Assembly (NCBI GenBank): GCA_963682175.1
Contig: OY821772.1
Coordinates: forward strand, 18,034,743-18,098,742
DNA length: 64,000 nt
Reading direction: 5' to 3'
Source of the DNA: Triglochin maritima
Lineage: Eukaryota > Streptophyta > Magnoliopsida > Alismatales > Juncaginaceae
Shown: piece after piece, positions 46,202 to 57,170 of the stretch
Layout of the letters: the number at the start of each line of letters is the position of its first letter
How positions within the stretch are numbered: position 1 is the stretch's first letter
Notes under the pieces: generated by a model
Told to the model about the DNA's origin: nothing
The model's input: only the letters and a program-made list of their open reading frames with translations
Databases searched by the model: none
Translations under genes and position numbers: made by a program

Positions 46202-47828
46202 TGTTGGCTTTTTGGCTAATAATCGTTAATCCATTTTGATAATTAATCAACATATCAATAAACACATGTATCAACTAAAAGATCATTGCTTGCATATACG
46301 TGTATTATCTAACATTTCAGGAATCAAGTTTGAGTTGAATTAAAGATGAAGATTGAAGGGTAGCTAGGTTTAAATTCCATGTATTTAGGTTACAAATGTA
46401 ACTTGGCACTTGAAATCTTTGATTCATTGCATTGCATAACACTTAGAATACCTATAGAAGTCTCACACTACATTCCAACTATCTTAGACTTCAATAGAAA
46501 ATCATCGAAACTCATTAGAATTGTAGAACTAGAAATCTGCACTCAAACGGTCGACCGGTAGAACCATTTGGTTCGACCGAATTTCAAAAGACCTTCCCAG
46601 GAAACTTAATCTGTCCAAAACGGTCGACCAACATACATTTCCCGTTCAACCGTTCCTTCTATTTGGTTTGCCTGTCTGAAATCAGTCGACCGAAACCCTT
46701 GTTTGGTTCGACCGTCGCACCTTTTCGAGTGTTAGGAAATTAGTTTATCCTATACAAATCCTTCAGCCTATCAGTTGTCGACACTTGTCGTATACTCCAA
46801 CGGTCGTATACACATTTCTCAACTAACCCTCATTTGGATTTCGTCTTCTGGTCGACCGAAAGTTCCTTAACGGTCGACCGAGTCTTGAATACTTCCAAAA
46901 CCCATTCTTACTGGGCATTTTCGGTCGAACCATCAACTCATTTTGTTCGATCGATTGCATTTGTTTTAATCCTGTCAAAAATCCAACAGGACAACCGGTC
47001 GACCGAAACTCTACTCACAATCGACCGATACTTATATCTTTTCCAGATCAAGTCCTACTGGTCATTTTGGGTCGAACTGGTGTTCCAAACCGTTCGACTG
47101 ATTACTTAAGTTCCAGCCATACTGGATCGACCATTTGCATCTTCGCTCGACCGATCCTTGCACAGTTGCATTCCGGTCGACCGTGTTACTTGATCCGGTC
47201 GACCGTTAGTGTCTTGAAATATGTCCTGTCACTTCCTGACTTGTGTTTTCTTGCACATCCTTTCACCATTTCAATCCCAACGGCTAGAACTAATTTAGAG
47301 CATATAAATAGAGCTGAGAACACTTCTACAAGCTCACCAATCTTTCTCTAAGCTCAAAATCTCATTGCTACTCTCAATTTTCTCTAAACACTTGTGCTCA
47401 CATCTTCTCACTTGAATTCACCATCATTTGATTGCATCATTCATTTCAAGTGGTCAAGATTAGTTGATGAAGTATTAGTATTCAAGAGTTGTACGAAGCT
47501 TCCGGAGTGAAGCTCTTCTCGGATTGTGAGAAGGTGGTCCAAGCTAGGCGAGGGTGTTCGCAAAGCTTGTGGTGTAAAGGCGTGATCTCGGCCCACAACG
47601 GAGATCGGATTAGTGAAGTACGTGAACTTGCTCGAGTAAGAGCAATTCGTAAGAGAGAACTAGGATCCGGCGGTTGGATTCAAACCTCTATACATCTGGA
47701 GTTGTGGTTTGTTGTTCTATCTTTTATATTTATTGTCTTAGTTTTTAATTTGACATAGTTCCTCTAAGAACCTTAATTAGTCTATTCACCCCCCTTTAGA
47801 CTAAACTTAGGGGCTAGTAGATCCTACA
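46202..47828 (+). repeat. 5' LTR of the nested Copia element
   Basis: 1627 bp from TGTTGGCTTTTTGG to AGATCCTACA. It has a U3 with clustered CGGTCGACCG palindromes (46548-47205) and a TATA box CATATAAATAGAG near 47302. Compared with the 3' LTR it lacks about 95 bases of palindrome-bearing U3 after CAGCCTATCAGTTGT (46785), but retains a U5 block (GGAGTGAAGCTCTTCTCGG, 47505) that the 3' LTR lost. Confidence 0.92.
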
Positions 47829-47830
47829 TT

Positions 47831-47842
47831 TGGTGTTAGAGC
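47831..47842 (+). promoter_or_regulatory. Primer-binding site, initiator tRNA-Met type (variant)
   Basis: TGGTGTTAGAGC lies two bases after the LTR end; two positions differ from TGGTATCAGAGC. Confidence 0.85.
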
Positions 47843-47880
47843 CTTGTTAATTGCATTTAGACAAATTCACATTTGTAGCA

Positions 47881-49046
47881 ATGACCCAACAAAGAGAGGG
47901 ATTTCACACCGGAAGACCTCCTTTGTTTGATGGAACAAACTATGCTTATTGGAAGAAACGTATGACCACGTTCATACAATCTTATGATGTTAAATTATGG
48001 GTGTTCTTTCAAATACCATATACATAAAACAAACCATTAGAACGTATGGATGATGATGAATTAGCCATGATTCAAATGAATGCTAAACTCATGAACATAA
48101 TTATGTTTAGTTTGACCGAAGAACAATATAGTAGAATTAATGCATGTGATTCCGCATTTGAAGCTTGGCATATGTTGGAAAGTCACTTTGAAGGTCAATC
48201 ATCCGTTAAGGAAACTAGAATAGATTCATTTATGGAAAAGTATGAAATGTTTGCTATGAAACCGAATGAATCCATTAGCGAGATGCATACTCGCTTTACT
48301 CTTATTACTAACTCTTTGAAGAACCTTGGTAAGGTTGTGGTTGAAAGTGATAGGGTACGAAAGTTTCTTAGATCCTTGACTTTGGATTGGGAGAAAAAGA
48401 CTACGGCAATTGAAGAAGCCAAAGATCTCTCAAAGTTGAAGATGGAGGATCTCATTGGAAGCCTCATGGCGTATGAGATTCAAATGGAAGAAAGAAGAGA
48501 GAAGGAGAAGGAACAGAAATGGTGTAGATGAAAAGAAAAGCAATTTGCTTTAAAAGTAACCTCGGATTGGGACGCAATCGAAGATGAGGACACCGATGAA
48601 GATGTTGCTTTCCTAACCCCACAACTTCAAGAAGTTCCTCTCCAAGAGAAAATTTGCAAAAGGAAGAGGAGAATCCTCTCGGACATTCCCTTGCTATGAG
48701 TGTAACAAAACCGGCCACATGAAGAAGGATTGCCCGTTGCTTAGGCCGAGGGATCGTAAACGAAGAGAAGAATGGAAATATCCTCCTAGAAGAGAAAGTG
48801 ATGAGAGACCAAGAAGAGATAGAGATGAAAGGCCATACCGAAAAGAAAAAGAAGAGAGACCTAAAAGACGTGACGATTACAAGAGAAGGGATCGTCGCGA
48901 AATGGATGGGAAAAAGCCTCTCAAAGCTACTTGAGATGACTCAAGTTCATCAAAGGACTCCAACTCCGAATACTCCCAAGAAGAAGAAGCACACATGTGT
49001 TTCATGGCATCTAATATTGATTCCGACTCGAGCCCTCCTCCATCAC
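47881..49046 (+). pseudogene. Copia gag (UBN2-like capsid, zinc knuckle)
   Basis: It starts MTQQREGFHTGRPPLFDG and continues into YWKKRM. A TAA follows at 48026, and the capsid then runs from MDDDELAMIQMNAKL (48046) through DSAFEAWHMLESHFEGQSS, FMEKYEMFAMKPNESISEM and KFLRSLTLDWEKKTTAIEEA to MAYEIQMEERREKEKE. A second stop lies at 48529. The zinc knuckle CYECNKTGHMKKDC (about 48692-48733) is intact but in a shifted frame, followed by a highly charged Arg/Asp/Glu stretch and a TGA at 48932. The domain ends in SDSSPPPS, where a solo LTR is inserted at 49046. The capsid packages element RNA in active relatives. Confidence 0.9.
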
Positions 49047-50582
49047 TGATTGATTCATTTTATATTAAACAACAAATGCACAACCACATTGAAGCGGTAG
49101 CAAATACGGGTCGATCCACAGGGAGGTGTGTCGACTTTTGGTTTGTTCGAAGGCGAGTGGTAAAGAAAGGAGAGAAAGGTTGGTTACACTAAACTACACT
49201 AAGATGAAAAAGGAAATGAAGATAAGCAATAAAACTAAACCCCATAGGGGGTAGAGAAATAACGTGAATATAAAGATATGTGTGTGTGTTCAATTATGCT
49301 CCTCACAACATGTAGTGCATGAAATCATAAAACTAAATCCAACTTTGCTTCCACATGAAATAAGATAAGATTATATCGTTAAAACATACAAGACAATAAT
49401 TGGAATGAAGCTAAATGAACTCATGTATAAAGACTAGACTCTACTATGCCTCCACATGAAATAAGATAACCCAATATCATTAAAACATACAAGGAATTAA
49501 CCAAGGTAAAGGCAACAAGAGTACATACACTACAAATTGTGTTTCCAATATTAATTCCATCCATATCCTCACCTTATCATTCACCATAAAATAGGGCCAC
49601 TAATCTAAGCATAAGCTAAGCTTCATTCAAGAGCATTAGCATATCAAAGATAAGAGTGAAATCTTGTTAGATGGTTATGGAAATCATATAAGGCTCAAGG
49701 GATTAAGGTAAGACACACCTAATAGACTACATGATCATATCACATATTTCTTCACCCCCAAATGGGGATGGAACTACTCACTAATCATTACACTACAACC
49801 TACATTAAAATGAAACATTCTACTGAAATGAAATTAGACTAAGCAAGAAAGGATCATTAAAGAAGCTAATTGAAAGAAACATAAACTAAAGAAACATGCA
49901 AGAATTAAAAGACAAGATTAAAAGAAACTAAGAACAATTATTTTATTAACAATGACTCACATTGAAGGTAGCATTCTTCTCCACGTTGAGTTTTGCTTCA
50001 AGGCTTACTCCTTATTAGAGAGAATGCCACCAAGCAATGGGTGATTACAATGGAAGGTGAAGAGTTCTATTTATAACTAAAGAAAAAGGCAATCCGGGAC
50101 AATCCCCCGATGTGGGACTAAACAGATACCAAAAATATCCTAAACAAACACTAATACACATGCTCCAGAAAACTCAACGGATCCGGGAAGATCCAGACCG
50201 CCAATTGGCGGTCAACAGGATCCGGATCGTGCTTAGATTTGTTGTGGGCTTTTCTTGGTATATTTTTTGGTCTTGGATGCATTTACTTGGCTTGTTGGAG
50301 CTCCGACCCGAATCGAATTGCTAAAATACTTCCCATGATGGTGTGGAGTATTCTGTTTTGCTCTTAGGTCCTTCGTTCTTACGTTCAGGTCCTTCTCCCT
50401 TGCATCTGAGTCCCCAGATCTCACAATTCAGTCATTTTTCCCTACTTTTGGGTCTTTTTTTGCTTCATCTCTTCAAACCTCTTTATTTCTGAAATTCAAA
50501 CATAAAACTCGTCACGTAGCATTGCTTAGGTGTAAGATAATGGATATAAGATACAAATATGAGCATGAAATGATGTCAATCA
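49047..50582 (-). repeat. Solo LTR of the Ty3-type family inserted in a Copia polyprotein
   Basis: 1536 bp, TGATTGATTCATTT to GATGTCAATCA on +, flanked by perfect ATCAC duplications (49042-49046 and 50583-50587). It is very similar to 12670-14231. Reversed TATA at 50067-50075 and perfect palindrome at 50197-50212, spacing 121 bases. It separates the Copia gag from its spacer and protease. Confidence 0.92.
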
Positions 50583-51190
50583 ATCACCAAAGACGAGTGA
50601 TGAACCTCACGTGTGGATATTGACGATGATGAGGTATCCCTAAACGAAACACCTCCTTATGATGACTTGTTAGATGCTTTTCATGAACTTGCTGAACGTT
50701 ATGAAATGATTTTTCATAAAAACAAATTAGCTAGAAAAGTGAATCTAGATCAATCTATCAAATGTGATATGCTAACCAAAGAAATTGAGACACTAAATTA
50801 TGAGATAACGATTCTGAAATCTACAAAAGATAATCATCTAAATGAATATCTTATTGCCAAGAATATGCAACTCACAAAAGATTTAGAAAAATTCACTTTA
50901 GGTAGGAATATGCTTAACATGCTTCTTGGAACACAAACTCAATCTCTAACAAAACATGGTCTAGGATACAAGGGAGGTAAAAAAAAGAAACTCACTTCCT
51001 ACTTTGTTAAAATGAATAACTCTCTTGTTAAGAAAACAAATTATTCAAATGTTTGGATACCTAAGACTACTCAAGTTTGGGTACCAAAAGCTAACCCTCA
51101 AGGACCCAAACAAATTTGGGTACCAAAGTCTTCACTTGTCTCTTTGTTTGTAGATAAAAGCAAGGTGAAAAGGGAAGTGGATTCTCGATA
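50583..51190 (+). pseudogene. gag-to-protease spacer (coiled coil and WVPK repeats)
   Basis: After the duplicated ATCAC the polyprotein resumes (PKTSDEPHV). An extra TG near 50613 shifts the frame. The open frame then runs from IDDDEVSLNETPPYDDLLDA through a Lys/Leu/Glu-rich coiled coil to KHGLGYKGGKKK and three repeats of the form W(I/V)PK. This matches the remnant at 7500-7895. A one-base loss near 51178 breaks the frame just before the protease. Confidence 0.85.
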
Positions 51191-51740
51191 GCGGGTGCTC
51201 AAGGCACATGACGGGAGACTCCCAAGTTCTATCAAACTTAAAGCCTAAGAAGGGAGGAACCGTCACATTTGGAGATAATGCTAAATGGCACATTGTCGGC
51301 ATTGGCAATGTTGGCAATTCTACTACTCTTAATATTGAAAAAGTTTTATTAGTAGATGGGTTGAAACATAGCTTGCTTAGTGTTAGTCAATTAACGATAA
51401 GAATTTTCTAGTTGTATTTGATAAACACACTTGCTATATCATCTCTAAACATGACATGAAAATTATTTTTAATGGATATAGATCAAACAACATCTACATT
51501 GTGCATGTTGATAATTTTAGAAACTTAAGTATTGAAACTTGCTTAGTTGCCTCACATGACGAAGCTTGGTTATGGCACAACCATTTGGGACATATTAGTA
51601 TGTCACAATTGCATAAATTATCCAAACTTGAATTGGTTACAGGACTCCCAAAAATTGATTTCAAAAAGGACAAACTTTGTGATGCATGTCAATTTGGAAA
51701 ACAATTTAAATCTTCCTTTAAATCTCTAAATGTGGTGTGA
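51178..51740 (+). pseudogene. Copia aspartic protease and pre-integrase zinc domain
   Basis: The protease active-site block WILDSGCSRHMTGD (about 51179-51220) shows Asp-Ser-Gly, followed by VTFGDNAKWHIVGIGNVG and LLVDGLKHSLLSVSQL. A frameshift lies near 51405. The next frame has WLWHNHLGHISMSQLHKLSK and LCDACQFGKQFKSSF, giving the His-His-Cys-Cys zinc site of the pre-integrase domain, complete here. Confidence 0.9.
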
Positions 51741-52680
51741 ACTTCAAAACCCATCGAGCTTTTACACTTAGATCTTTTTGGACCCTCAAGGACCATAAGT
51801 CTAGGAGGGAAAAGATATACATTTGTGATAGTTGATGATTTTTGAAGATTCACTTGGGTTTTATTTTTAGCAAAATAATATGATGCTTTTGAAAGATTTA
51901 AAAGTTTTTGCAAACGTGTTCAAAGGGAAAAAGATTCTAACATAATCACTATTCGTAGTGATCATGGAGGAGATTTTGAAAATGAATCATTTCAAAAGTT
52001 TTGTGAAAATATGGAATTGAGCATAACTTTTCTTTTCCTCGCACTCCTCAACAAAATGGGGTAGTTGAGAGGAAAAATAGAACTCTTCAAGAAATGGCAA
52101 GAACAATTCTTGTGGAAAAAGGGCTTCCAAAATATTTTTGGTGCGAAGCCGTTAATACATCTTGCTATGTTTTGAATCGTGTTCTCATTAGACCTATTTT
52201 AAAGAAAACTCATTTTGAACTTTGGCATGACCGGACTCCTAAAATTTCATACTTTAAAGCTTTTGGCTCAAAATGTTTTGTCCTTAACACTAATGACAAC
52301 TTGGATAAATTTGATGCAAAATCTGATGAGGCCATCTTGTTAGGGTATTCCGATAGGAGTAAAGCATATAGAATCTACAATAAACGAACAGGTTGTGTTG
52401 AGGAATCTCTACACGTTAACTTTGACGAGTTAGCTTGTGTAGATAACTCCTCTCTTGATGATGATTGCATGGGTATCATTAGACATGTATCATCACAAGA
52501 TGTTCCTTTTGAGTCTCATCAAGAGCCTCCACGTTTTCCACAAGAGGACATGGAGGATCTTCCTAAGGATTGGACCTATAGAAATGATCATCCGAAGGAC
52601 TTTGTGATTGGAGATGTATCTCAAGGTGTGACGACATGGTCTAAAGCACATGTAGTTTGTGATTCGTATGCATTTATCTC
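51741..52680 (+). pseudogene. Copia integrase core (DDE) with stops and a frameshift
   Basis: First catalytic Asp in LLHLDLFGPSRT (51757-51792), second in TIRSDHGGDFENESF (about 51950), and Glu in NGVVERKNRTL (about 52058). Stops lie at 51841 and 51889, and a frameshift near 52018 precedes the Glu block. From 52094 the frame is open: MARTILVEKGLPKYFWCEAV, then YLNR-type sequence, FGSKCFVLN and AILLGYSDRSKAYRIYNKRT, the usual C-terminal part of Copia integrase. Confidence 0.9.
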
Positions 52681-54220
52681 TACATTAAAACCTAAGAAAG
52701 TAGAACAAGCATGTAATGATGAATTTTGGCTAATGGCTATGCATGAAGAGCTAAATCAATTTGTTCGAAATGATTTATGGGAACTTGTTGAAAAACCTTC
52801 TAACCAAACGATTATTGGAACTAAATGGATCTTTCGAAACAAACTTGACTAATATAAGAATGTAATTAGAAACAAAGCTAGACTCGTTGCTCAAGGCTGT
52901 CGCCAAGAGGAGGGTATAGACTTTGATGAAACTTATGCCCCCGTCGCTCGAATGGAAGTCATTCACATGTTATTAGCATATGCATCTTACATGGACATAA
53001 AATTATTTAAAATGGATGTTAAAAGTGCTTTTCTAAATGGCTTTATAAATGAAGAAGTTTATGTTGCACAACCCCCCGGATTTGTAAGTGAGACTTACCC
53101 AAACCATGTGTTTAAACTTAAGAAGGCTCTTTATGGCCTCAAACAAGCTCCTAGAGCTTGGTATGAGCGGTTGAAGAACTTCTTAATCGACAAAGGTTTT
53201 TGTGTGGGTAAAGTGGATACCACTCTTTTTGTTAAAACTTATGATCATGATTTACTAGTGGTACAAATCTATGTTGATGATATAATAGTTGGTGCAAGTA
53301 ACCCGCGTCTTTGTAAAGAATTTTCCAAGTCTATGCAGGGGGAGTTCGAGATAAGCTTAATTGGTGAACTAAACTTCTTCTTTGGACTCCAAATTAAGCA
53401 AAATAAAGATGGGAACTTCATACACCAAGCAAAGTACACAAGAGAACTCTTAAAATGCTTTGGTCTTGAAGATAGCAAGCCACACAACACTCCCATGAGC
53501 TCTAGCACTAAGTTAGACAAAGATGAAAATGGCAAGGAGGTGGATATCAAGAAATATCGAGGTATGATCAGATCCTTGCTTTATCTTACCGCTAGTCATC
53601 CGGATATTATGCTTTCCGTGTGTTTATGTGCTCGTTTTCAAGCTTGTCCTAAAGAATCTCATTTCAATGCCTTAAAACGTATTTTTCGTTATCTCAAAGG
53701 ATCTCAAGATTTTGGTTTGTTTTACCCTATGACTAGGGCTTTTGATCTTGTTGCCTATAGCGACGCCGATTATGCCGGTTGCATTTTAGATCGTAAAAAT
53801 ATTAGTGGCACTTGCCAATTCTTGGGAAAATCGCTTGTCTTTTGGTTTAGTAAGAAACAAAATAGTGTTGCATTGTCGACAATAGAGGCCGAATACAGTG
53901 CTGCTGGTTGTGCATGTGCACAAGTCTTGTAGATCAGGAAAACCCTCAAAGACTTGAAACTTGAGTTTCAAACTACTCCTATACTCTGTGATAAAACTAG
54001 TGCAATAAATCTTTCGAAAAATCCCATATTGCATTCTCGAACTAAACACATTGAGGTTAGGCATCATTTTCTTAGAGATCATGCAACAAAGGAAGACATT
54101 AAGCTTATATTTGTTCCCACAAATGATCAACTTGTGGACATCTTTACAAAACCTTTAAACGTTGATCAATTCTTTCATATAAGGCTAAATCTAGGCGTGT
54201 GCAATTTAATTGACATATAA
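52681..54220 (+). pseudogene. Copia reverse transcriptase and RNase H
   Basis: RT begins at EFWLMAMHEELNQF and GTKWIFRNKL; a TAA at 52850 interrupts it. It resumes with ARLVAQGCRQEEGIDFDETY, MDVKSAFLNGFINEEVYV, ALYGLKQAPRAWYERL and the catalytic IYVDDIIVG (about 53270), an open frame of 326 codons from 52952. RNase H follows with AYSDADYAGC, SKKQNSVALSTIEAEYSAA (Asp and Glu present), a TAG at 53930, then CDKTSAINLSKNPILHSRTK, HIEVRHHFLRDH and VDIFTKPL, ending NLIDI at 54220. Only three stop/frameshift lesions were noted in about 1.5 kb, so this is the best-preserved pol in the window. Confidence 0.93.
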
Positions 54221-55190
54221 CTTGGAAATATCATGCTTCTTTTTCGAATTTTTGCTACTTGGTTGAGGTTTCTTTTCAAGCTTTTGCGGAGTTTTTGAGT
54301 GTTTTTCAAAATTGTGCTCTTTCAAATTTTATTCGGTCGAACCAAAATGAAGTCTCATTCGACCGGATTACTATTCTGCAAGTAATTTTTAAAAAATCCA
54401 TCGGTCGACCGCATTATTGTGTTCGGTCGACCGGTTCACTTGATGTGTTGATTTTGGTGTTCCCTGGTATGTTTCGGTCGACTGCATTATTGTGTTCGGT
54501 CGGCCGGTTCACTTGATGTGTTGATTTTGGTATTCCCTGGTGTGTTTCGGTCGACCGCTTTTTACTACTCCGTTCGATCGTTGCTCTTCTGGTCGATCTG
54601 ACTTAAGTTCACTTAAGTGTCCGGTCGAACCATTGTTGAGCTTCGGTCGACCGTGTTGTTGTTTCGGTCGACCAGGCGCGTGTTTTGTCCAACTGAAAAT
54701 CACCCAGCAGTTTTTCTTGTTTCAAACTCCTCTTTAGGTCGACCGACAATCTCTTTTTCGTCCGACCGAAAAGCGATAGTTCTTCTTCGGGTTTTTCAAA
54801 CTCCTCTTTCGGTTTCATTTTCTTTGAACTTCGGTTTATGATGTTGTTGCTTCAAACATTTGCTTATTGTTGTATTTTGCTTTGAACCTATTGTACTATT
54901 TGCTTTCTAAGTAGCCTTTGGTGTTTATTTTGGATTCTAAGTTGAATGCATGGCATATTGTTGTCTCTACGTTTTGGCTTAGTATTTTCACTTCCGTTAC
55001 TCTATCTCATGATTATGCTTAAATTGTATATCATATTGTCTCATGAGACTTTTTGATTATGTCATAGGGGGAGAAATAAATACATGCTTATAGATAGGGG
55101 GAGCTATAAGATAGGCGAGTTTTAGATATTGATTGTTAATGATAAAATTTAAATTTAAACATGTATTTAGATTCATAAGTTGTCATCATC
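54221..55190 (+). other. 3' non-coding region of the nested Copia element
   Basis: Nearly 1 kb separates the pol stop from the polypurine tract. It has no env-like frame. Its first half (54330-54780) is packed with CGGTCGACCG palindromes and half-sites, and holds two tandem copies of a 73-bp unit (54401-54473 and 54474-54546). Its second half is T-rich. Confidence 0.8.
54401..54546 (+). repeat. Tandem duplication of a 73-bp palindrome-bearing unit
   Basis: Two copies starting TCGGTCGACCGCATTATTG and TCGGTCGACTGCATTATTG, each with an internal CGGTCG(A/G)CCGG site and the block CACTTGATGTGTTGATTTTGG. A third copy would begin at 54547 but diverges after CGGTCGACCGC. Confidence 0.9.
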
Positions 55191-55203
55191 AAAAAAAGGG
55201 AGA
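55191..55203 (+). promoter_or_regulatory. Polypurine tract of the nested Copia element
   Basis: AAAAAAAGGGAGA ends two bases before the LTR start TGTTGG. It serves for plus-strand priming in active relatives. Confidence 0.88.
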
Positions 55204-55204
55204 T

Positions 55205-56814
55205 TGTTGGCTTTTTGGCTAATAATCGTTAATCCGTTTTGATAATTAATCAACATATCAATAAACACATGTATCAACTAAAAGATCATTGCTTGCATAG
55301 ACGTGTATTACCTAACATTTCAGGAATCAAGTTTGAGTTGAATTAAAGATGAAGATTGAAGGGTAGCTAGGTTTAAATTCTATGTATTTAGGTTACAAAT
55401 GTAACTTGGCACTTGAAATCTTTGATTCATTGCATTGCATAACACTTAGAATACCTATAGAAGTCTCACACTACATTCCAACTATCTTAGACTTCAATAG
55501 AAAATCATCAAAACTCATTAGCATTGTAGAACTAGAAATCTGCACTCAAACGGTCGACCGGTAGAACCATTTGGTTCGACCGAATTTCAAAAGACCTTCC
55601 CAGGAAACTTAATCTGTCCAAAACGGTCGACCAACATACATTTCCCGTTCAACTGTTCCTTCTATTTGGTTTGCCTGTCTGAAATCAGTCGACCGAAACC
55701 CTTGTTTAGTTCGACCGTCACACCTTGTCGAGTGATAGGAAATTAGTTTATCCAATACAAATCCTTCAGCCTATCAGTTGTAGACACGTGTCCAGCTAGT
55801 GAGACCTTCGGTCGACCGAAACCTTGTACTTGTTCGACCGATTGTATTTCCGTACTTGTATGAAATATGACTGTTATACTTGTCGTATACTCCAACGGTC
55901 GTATACACATTTCTCAACTAACCCTTTTTTGGATTTCGTCTTCCGGTCGACTGAAAGTTCCTTAACGGTTGACCGAGTCTTGAATACTTCCCAATCCCAT
56001 TCTTACTGGGCATTTTTGGTCGAACCATCAACTCATTCTGTTCGACCGATTGCATTTGTTTTAATCCTGTCAAAAATCCAACACGACAACCGGTCGACCG
56101 AAACTCTACTCACGGTCGACCGATACTTATATCTTTTCCAGATCAAGTCCTACTGGTCATTTTTGGTCGAACTGGTGTTCCAAACCGTTCGACCGATTAC
56201 TTAAGTTCCAGCCATACTGGATCGACCATTTGCATCTTCGCTCGACCGATCCTTGCACAGTTGCATTCCGGTCGACCGTGTTACTTGATCCGGTCGACCG
56301 TTAGTGTCTTGAAATGTGTCCTGTCACTTCCTGACTTGTGTTTTCTTGCACATCCCTTCACCATTTCAATCCCAACGGCTAGAACTAGTTTAGAGCATAT
56401 AAATAGAGCTGAGAACACTTCTACAAGCTCACCAATCTTTCTCTAAGCTCAAAATCTCATTACTACTCTCAATTTACTCTAAACACTTGTGCTCACATCT
56501 TCTCACTTGAATTCACCATCATTTGATTGCATCATTCATTTCATGTGCTCAAGATTAGTTGCTGAAGTATTAGTATTCAAGAGTTGTACGAAGCTTCTCT
56601 TGTGGTGTAAAGGTGTGATTGTGGCCCGCAACGGAGATCGGATTAGTGGAGGACATGAAGTTGCTCGAGTAAGAGCAATTCGAAAGAGAGGACTAGGATC
56701 TGGTGGTTGGATCCAAACCTCTATACATCCGGAGTTGTGGTTTGTTGTTCTCTCTTTTATATTTATTGTCTTAGTTTTTAATTTGACATAGTTCCTACAA
56801 GAACCTTAATTAGT
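55205..56814 (+). repeat. 3' LTR of the nested Copia element, tail missing
   Basis: It aligns with 46202-47828, ending at CCTTAATTAGT; the last 47 bases, including the terminal CCTACA, are absent. It carries an extra U3 block (about 55787-55880, with CGGTCGACCGAAACC) and a U5 deletion after GTACGAAGCTTC (56588). Confidence 0.9.
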
Positions 56815-57152
56815 GTGATTGTCTGGCTTGATTTCTTCATGTTTGATGCACCCGAGTTGGTTGTTGGAGTTTAGGCCCGAATCGAATTACCAAAATACTC
56901 CTCATGATGTTGTGGAGTTCCTTCATTTGCTCATTGGTCCTTTTTGTTTTATATCAGGGTATCTCTCTCTTGCATCTCAGTCCATAAGTCTTGCAACTTA
57001 GTTTTTTTTCTTGTTTTTAAGTCATTTTCGAGTCTCTTCTTCTCAAACATGTTTATTCTTGAAACTTAAACATAAAACTCCTTAAGTAGCATTGCTTAGG
57101 CTAAGAATAAATGATATAATACACAAATTTATGCATGATATGATGTCAATTA
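56815..57152 (-). repeat. 3' LTR of the Ty3/Gypsy element, part 2 (U3 end)
   Basis: It contains the GCCCGAATCGAATTACC, CTCCTCATGATG and TTATTCTTGAAACTTAAAC blocks known from the end of the Ty3-type LTR and terminates GATGTCAATTA. The middle of the LTR, with TATA box and palindrome, is missing between 46201 and 56815. Confidence 0.8.
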
Positions 57153-57170
57153 AATATCCCCACACTCACC
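57153..57170 (-). promoter_or_regulatory. Polypurine tract next to the Ty3/Gypsy 3' LTR
   Basis: On the minus strand GGTGAGTGTGGGGATATT abuts the LTR start. A GTGTGGGG-type tract at this place is usual for Athila/Tat elements. Confidence 0.75.

Larger units (their letters stand above)
46202..56814 (+). mobile_element. Nearly full-length Copia element (two LTRs, gag-pol) with nested solo LTR
   Basis: 5' LTR 46202-47828, primer site 47831-47842, gag from 47881, solo LTR insertion 49047-50582, spacer, protease, integrase, RT, RNase H to 54220, long 3' non-coding part, polypurine tract 55191-55203, 3' LTR 55205-56814. All Copia domains are present in the Ty1 order (integrase before RT). Several stops and frameshifts make it inactive. 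The last 47 bases of the 3' LTR and the adjoining host sequence are deleted. The gag-only element at 5364-10653 is a deletion derivative of a related family. Confidence 0.92.

Noticed and set aside
47489..47758. 89-residue open frame and its counterpart at 56489
   Set aside because: Both lie in R/U5 of the Copia LTRs; sequence differs by indels without frame conservation.
54221..55190. env-like gene in the 3' part of the Copia element
   Set aside because: No open frame longer than about 85 codons and no signal peptide or membrane pattern; the sequence is palindrome clusters and T-rich DNA.
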